Source of the DNA: [Mycobacterium] manitobense
GTDB lineage: Bacteria > Actinomycetota > Actinomycetes > Mycobacteriales > Mycobacteriaceae
Reading direction: 5' to 3'
NCBI RefSeq assembly: GCF_025821665.1
Contig: NZ_JACKSJ010000148.1
Coordinates: 124,001-188,000, forward strand
DNA: 64,000 nt
The position numbers and the translations under genes are program-made. Each line of letters starts with the position of its first letter. Position 1 is the first letter of the stretch. This document shows positions 60,652 through 64,000 of the stretch, piece after piece. The notes below the pieces were generated by a model, which made no database searches, was not told the origin of the DNA, and saw nothing but the letters and a program-made list of their open reading frames with translations.

Positions 60652-61368
60652 GTGGGCTACCACGAATTCCCGCCGCCGCGCCGGCTTCGCGATCTGGTCG
60701 AGTGCGGATGGACACGCGAAGGGTCCGCCGAGCCGGGCAGGGTACTACCCGACGGATGCATGGATCTCATCCTGATGGACGGCCGCGTGGTCGTCGCCGG
60801 ACCCGACACAGGCGCACACCACAGCGGCCCGCACCGGGAGACGGTGCGCGGACTGCGGTTTCGACCCGGCGTGCTGCCCCGGCTGCTGGGTGTCCCGGCG
60901 TCCGAGCTCCGCGATCACCGGGTGCCGGTGGCCGACCTGCGACCCGACGTCGCCGACCGGCCGCTGCTGGTGACGACCGACGCACTGGCCGCCGGCGAAC
61001 CGGGCACCGAGACGGCGCCGTGGTCGCTGCCGGTGCTGCTCCACGTCACCGCACGCCTGGCCGACGGTGCGGCGGTGTCGGCGGTGGCCGCCGAGGTGGG
61101 CTGGTCCGCACGAACCCTGCAGCGGCACTGCGCGGCGGTGTACGGCTACGGCCCGGCGGCGCTGCGGCGGGTGCTGCGGTTCCGTCGTGCGGTGCGTCTG
61201 CTCGGCGACGGACTCGCCGCAGCCGAGGTCGCCGCGCGCGCCGGTTACGCCGACCAGCCGCACCTGCACCGCGAGGTTCGCACGCTGGCAGGCGTCGGGG
61301 TCGCTCAGCTGGGCAGCGGCGCGAACAGGTCCACCGATGTGCCGTCGGGGTCCGTCACGGTGGCGTAG
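60652..61368 (+). CDS. AraC-family transcriptional regulator
   Basis: A 238-residue regulator. The N-terminal part has the DUF6597-like pattern (YHEFPPPRRLRDLVECGW, RVLPDGCMDLILMDG) seen in many actinobacterial AraC proteins. The C-terminal AraC helix-turn-helix pair is clear: VSAVAAEVGWSARTLQRHCAAVYGYGP and AAEVAARAGYADQPHLHREVR, cited here in part. GTG start at 60652. It is divergent from the molybdoenzyme gene (73-bp gap) and may regulate it. The end overlaps the convergent VOC gene by 64 bases, an unusually long convergent overlap. Confidence 0.82.
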   Translation: MGYHEFPPPRRLRDLVECGWTREGSAEPGRVLPDGCMDLILMDGRVVVAGPDTGAHHSGPHRETVRGLRFRPGVLPRLLGVPASELRDHRVPVADLRPDVADRPLLVTTDALAAGEPGTETAPWSLPVLLHVTARLADGAAVSAVAAEVGWSARTLQRHCAAVYGYGPAALRRVLRFRRAVRLLGDGLAAAEVAARAGYADQPHLHREVRTLAGVGVAQLGSGANRSTDVPSGSVTVA

Positions 61369-61703
61369 CGCTGCCCCCACGGCGCGTCGAAGGGCTCGAG
61401 AGCGCCGGGATGACCTGCCGTGGTGAGCCTTTCGTACAGCGCATCGACCTGGTCGGGTGAGCCGACCCGGAATGCCAGCGCCACCCGGCCCGCCGCGACC
61501 GGCGGGGTCCACCCCGGGTGCATCCCGGCGATGGTCTCTTCGGTGTCGAACGCGAGCAGATTGCCGCCGGGCAGTTCGGCCTCGACGTGCGGGGCGCCTT
61601 CGGGTTCCGGGACGGCCAATCCCAGCAGGCGGTAGAACTCCAGCGTCCGCCGCAGGTCCTTCGCGACGATCTCGATCGTGGTTCCGGTGAGCGCGATATC
61701 CAT
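61305..61703 (-). CDS. VOC (glyoxalase/bleomycin-resistance fold) protein
   Basis: A 132-residue metalloprotein-fold protein with one full VOC module pair (TIEIVAKDLRRTLEFYRLLGL, then VGSPDQVDALYERLTTAGH and YATVTDPDGTSVDLFA). Members include glyoxalases, dioxygenases and antibiotic-binding proteins; the role here is unknown. Few of the usual metal His/Glu residues can be placed with confidence. The ATG at 61703 is preferred to the longer frame. It is convergent with and overlaps the AraC gene. Confidence 0.78.
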   Translation of the reverse strand: MDIALTGTTIEIVAKDLRRTLEFYRLLGLAVPEPEGAPHVEAELPGGNLLAFDTEETIAGMHPGWTPPVAAGRVALAFRVGSPDQVDALYERLTTAGHPGALEPFDAPWGQRYATVTDPDGTSVDLFAPLPS

Positions 61704-61849
61704 ACCGGTCACGTTAGGGACACCGGCGCGAACCGTCGTGAACAAATCGGACAGCCCAGGCAACCCGGGTGAGCTACGCTTCGCTCGCACTCGACAAGTT
61801 TGCGGTGTTGTCGTTGTGTCCCGCGTTTCCACTCCATGGAGGTCGATTG

Positions 61850-62575
61850 ATGAAAACCAGCGGCATAACTGGAGCGGTGGCCGCGGCCGCCGTCCTCGGG
61901 CTCGCCCTGTCCGGCTGCGGCTCGGACACCGAGCCCGCCGCCTCGAGCACCAGCAGCGCCACCAGCAGTGAGAGCCCCTCCAGCACACCCTCTTCGGCAG
62001 CGGCCGCGCCCGGCAAGCTGCGCATCGCGCCGCGCGACGAGGACGCCGCCGGCGCCAACCCGACCATCGCCAGCTACATCGCCGAGAACGGCATCAAGGA
62101 GACGCCGGTCAAGATGGGCGACCCCGGCGCGCCCGTCATCGACCTCCCGATCCCCGAGGGATGGGTGACCGCCGGCGATCAGACGCCCGAGTGGGCCTAT
62201 GGCGCGATCGCCTACACCGGACCGGAATCCGAGCAGTACCAGCCGTCGATCGTGGCGTTGGTGTCCAGGCTCGAGGGCAATGTCGACCCGCAGGCCATCA
62301 TCGATCTCGCGTCGGGCGAGCTGAAGAACCTGTCCGGCTGGTCGGCGATGAACGAGGGCGAAACGAGCACTCTCGGCGAGTATCCCGCGTTCCAGCTGGG
62401 CGGGACGTGGGTGCAGGACGGCGTGACCAAGCTGGTCGCCCAGAAGACCGTGGTGATCCCCGGTCCCGACGCGGTGTATGTGCTGCAACTCAACGCGGAC
62501 TCACTCGAGGATCAGGGCATGGTGCTGGCCCCGGCGACAATGGACATCGACGAGAAGACCACGATCACGTTCTGA
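61850..62575 (+). CDS. LpqN/LpqT-family lipoprotein
   Basis: A 241-residue predicted lipoprotein. Signal peptide and lipobox LSGC (Cys about residue 23) are followed by a Ser/Thr/Ala-rich linker of about 35 residues (SSTSSATSSESPSSTPSS) and a folded domain of LpqN/LpqT type (YIAENGIKETPVKMGDPGAP, IDLPIPEGWVTAG, YQLNADS-like VYVLQLNADS). LpqN-type proteins sit in the mycobacterial envelope and have been linked to cell-wall lipid transport. The ATG has a GGAGG site. Single gene. Confidence 0.85.
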   Translation: MKTSGITGAVAAAAVLGLALSGCGSDTEPAASSTSSATSSESPSSTPSSAAAAPGKLRIAPRDEDAAGANPTIASYIAENGIKETPVKMGDPGAPVIDLPIPEGWVTAGDQTPEWAYGAIAYTGPESEQYQPSIVALVSRLEGNVDPQAIIDLASGELKNLSGWSAMNEGETSTLGEYPAFQLGGTWVQDGVTKLVAQKTVVIPGPDAVYVLQLNADSLEDQGMVLAPATMDIDEKTTITF

Positions 62576-62584
62576 GCAGGCCGG

Positions 62585-63715
62585 TCAGCTCCCGCGGATC
62601 CCGTCGAGCCGCCTGCTGGCCTCCTCGAAACCCGTCACCAGTTCGGCGATGATGTCGGCGACGGGCCGGATCTCGTTCATCCGTCCGACGATCTGGCCCA
62701 CCGGCATCGACACGGTTGCGGGGTTGTCTGACTCGTTCATCCGCTGATGCGCCTCGCTGACGAGGATGTTCTGCAGCGGCATCGGCAGCGGGTCCGGCGC
62801 GTCGGGCGCGTCCCAGGCGTCGGTCCACTTCGTCTTGAGCAGCCGGGCCGGCTTGCCGGTGTAGATGCGGCGCCGGACGGTGTCGGCCGACGTCGCGGTG
62901 AGCATCGCCTCCTGGATCACCGAGACGCCGGACTCGCGGCGCACGCCGAGGTCGTACTCAGCGGACGTCAGGAACGCCGAGCCCATCCAGACACCCTGGG
63001 CGCCGAGCGCGAGCGCCGCGGCCACCTGCCGGCCGGTGCCGATGCCGCCGGCGGCCAGAACGGGATTTCGGTGGCCTTGCGCGCGCAGTCCATCCACGAC
63101 CTCCGGCCAGAGGACCATCGAGCCGATCTCACCGGTGTGACCGCCGGCCTCGTGGCCCTGCGCGACGACGATGTCGACACCGTTCTCCGCATGCCGCAGT
63201 GCGTGTTTGGCCGAGCCGGCGAGTGCGGCCACCGGGACTCCGGCCTCGTGCGCCTGGTCGATGACGTCCTTCGGCGGCGAGCCGAGCGCGTTGGCGATCA
63301 ACTTGATCGGGTGCTTGAGTGCCACCTCGACGTGGCTGCGGGCCACCGAGTGCAGCCATCCGAGCACGCCTTCGGAGCGCTCCTCGTCCTCGGGCAGCGG
63401 CGGCACGCCGAGGTCGGCGAGCGTCTTGTCGACGAAGTCGCGGTGGCTCTGCGGGATCAGCTTGTTGATGTCGACTGACGTGCCCTCGGTGGGGATCTTC
63501 GCCGGCATGACGATGTCGACGCCGTAGGGCAAGCCCAGAGTGTTCTCGTCCATCCACTGAAGGACGTTCTCGAGTTCGTCGGCCTCGTTGAAGCGCACAC
63601 ATCCGAGCACGCCGAGGCCGCCGGCACGGGTTACCGCCGCCGCCACCTTCTCCGACGGCGTGAAGACGAAGATCGGGTACTGGATGCCGAAGCGATCGCA
63701 CAGCTCGGTTCTCAT
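62585..63715 (-). CDS. nitronate monooxygenase-like flavoprotein (NPD family)
   Basis: A 376-residue TIM-barrel FMN enzyme. Motifs: FGIQYPIFVF near the start, VTRAGGLGVLGCVRF, VVAQGHEAGGHTGEIGSMVL (the family's GHEAGGH), and VLAAGGIGTGRQVAAALALGAQGVWMGSAF, cited in part. Nitronate monooxygenases detoxify nitronates, but many mycobacterial members have unknown substrates, some near lipid genes. An insertion of about 60 residues between barrel strands (IPQSHRDFVDKTLADLG region) sets it apart from classical members. ATG at 63715; the next gene upstream (minus) ends at 63752. Confidence 0.85.
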   Translation of the reverse strand: MRTELCDRFGIQYPIFVFTPSEKVAAAVTRAGGLGVLGCVRFNEADELENVLQWMDENTLGLPYGVDIVMPAKIPTEGTSVDINKLIPQSHRDFVDKTLADLGVPPLPEDEERSEGVLGWLHSVARSHVEVALKHPIKLIANALGSPPKDVIDQAHEAGVPVAALAGSAKHALRHAENGVDIVVAQGHEAGGHTGEIGSMVLWPEVVDGLRAQGHRNPVLAAGGIGTGRQVAAALALGAQGVWMGSAFLTSAEYDLGVRRESGVSVIQEAMLTATSADTVRRRIYTGKPARLLKTKWTDAWDAPDAPDPLPMPLQNILVSEAHQRMNESDNPATVSMPVGQIVGRMNEIRPVADIIAELVTGFEEASRRLDGIRGS

Positions 63716-63751
63716 GCGCCTGTCATCTCCCCCGTCGCTTCGCTCGCCCTG

Positions 63752-64000
63752 TCATGCTCCCGCTCCCACGTGTTTGGCGTGCACCTCGTCGGCGGCGCGC
63801 TCCTCGGTCAGGTCCTTGGCCCACCGGTAGTCCGGCTTGCCCGCGGGTGACCGCTTGATCTCGTCGACGTACCAGAGGCTGCGCGGCACCTTGTATCCCG
63901 CGATCTCCTTGCGGACGAACGCGTCGAGGTCGGCCAGCGCCGGGCGGCTGCCCCTGCGGGGATGCACGACGGCGGCCACGTGCTGCCCGAAGCGCGGGTC
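63752..64000 (-). CDS. acyl-CoA synthetase (FadD), C-terminal fragment cut by window edge
   Basis: The visible 82 residues are the C-terminal end of an AMP-forming acyl-CoA synthetase (DPRFGQHVAAVVHPR, DLDAFVRKEIAGYKVPRSL, then SPAGKPDYRWAK, which holds the catalytic Lys). The ending resembles mycobacterial FadD enzymes of the steroid set (FadD19-like), but the rest lies outside. It precedes the nitronate-monooxygenase-like gene on the minus strand with a 36-base gap, so the two may form an operon. Confidence 0.8.
   Translation of the reverse strand, partial: DPRFGQHVAAVVHPRRGSRPALADLDAFVRKEIAGYKVPRSLWYVDEIKRSPAGKPDYRWAKDLTEERAADEVHAKHVGAGA

Overview
The window is high-GC actinobacterial DNA with densely packed genes and many GTG starts. 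It contains a complete mce4 steroid-import operon (yrbE4A, yrbE4B, mce4A to mce4F and two Mce-associated proteins) beside otsA, hsd4A/chsB1, fdxD, fadE26, fadE27 and fadD17. That order matches the Rv3489 to Rv3506 neighbourhood of Mycobacterium tuberculosis. The surrounding accessory genes suggest an environmental Mycobacterium/Mycolicibacterium. The species cannot be read from this window.

Layout. (1) 1-2169: an MFS transporter and a DKNYY-repeat lipoprotein. (2) 2957-26238: an exopolysaccharide locus. A plus-strand operon (2957-11051) encodes a fused UDP-xylose synthase/UDP-glucose dehydrogenase, a priming phosphoglycosyltransferase, a membrane acyltransferase with an SGNH domain, a Gfo/Idh/MocA oxidoreductase and an FAD oxidoreductase. 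A convergent minus-strand operon (20983 down to 11059) encodes Gmd, Fcl, a second SGNH acyltransferase, a Wzy-like polymerase/ligase, a Wzx-like flippase, a GT4 glycosyltransferase, a left-handed beta-helix acetyltransferase and two tandem lipoprotein polysaccharide lyases. A third unit (21315-24081) carries a Wzc-type tyrosine autokinase and a glycosyltransferase, followed by an LpqC-like esterase and a DegT-family aminotransferase. (3) 26571-31099: a molybdenum hydroxylase of the CO-dehydrogenase/xanthine-dehydrogenase family in the order L-G-M-S. (4) 31080-38931: mixed metabolic genes, including YdeI-like, UbiX, a split-barrel flavoprotein, a beta-hydroxyacid dehydrogenase, a PucR regulator with a D-amino-acid-dehydrogenase-like gene, a GreA-like factor, an SPW membrane protein and a TRIC channel. 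(5) 38957-58330: the steroid region, with SDR, enoyl-CoA hydratase, otsA, the mce4 operon, and the hsd4A, fdxD, fadE26, fadE27, fadD17 set. Four KstR-type sites (TnnAACnnGTTnnA) lie in its promoters. (6) 58311-64000: a DMSO-reductase-family molybdoenzyme, an AraC regulator, a VOC protein, an LpqN-like lipoprotein, a nitronate-monooxygenase-like flavoprotein, and the end of an acyl-CoA synthetase.

How it works together. The EPS locus has the parts of a Wzx/Wzy-dependent pathway: priming, glycosyl transfer, flipping, polymerisation, kinase control, acyl decoration and a possible turnover lyase. It can supply UDP-GlcA, UDP-Xyl, GDP-L-Fuc and possibly a GDP-4-amino sugar. This is not the route known for classical mycobacterial capsule glucan or arabinomannan, and it is the most novel-looking system here. 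The steroid region couples lipid import through Mce4 to side-chain activation (FadD17), dehydrogenation (FadE26/FadE27 with ferredoxin FdxD nearby) and hydroxyacyl/17-beta-hydroxysteroid oxidation (Hsd4A). No tRNA, rRNA, CRISPR array or insertion sequence was seen.
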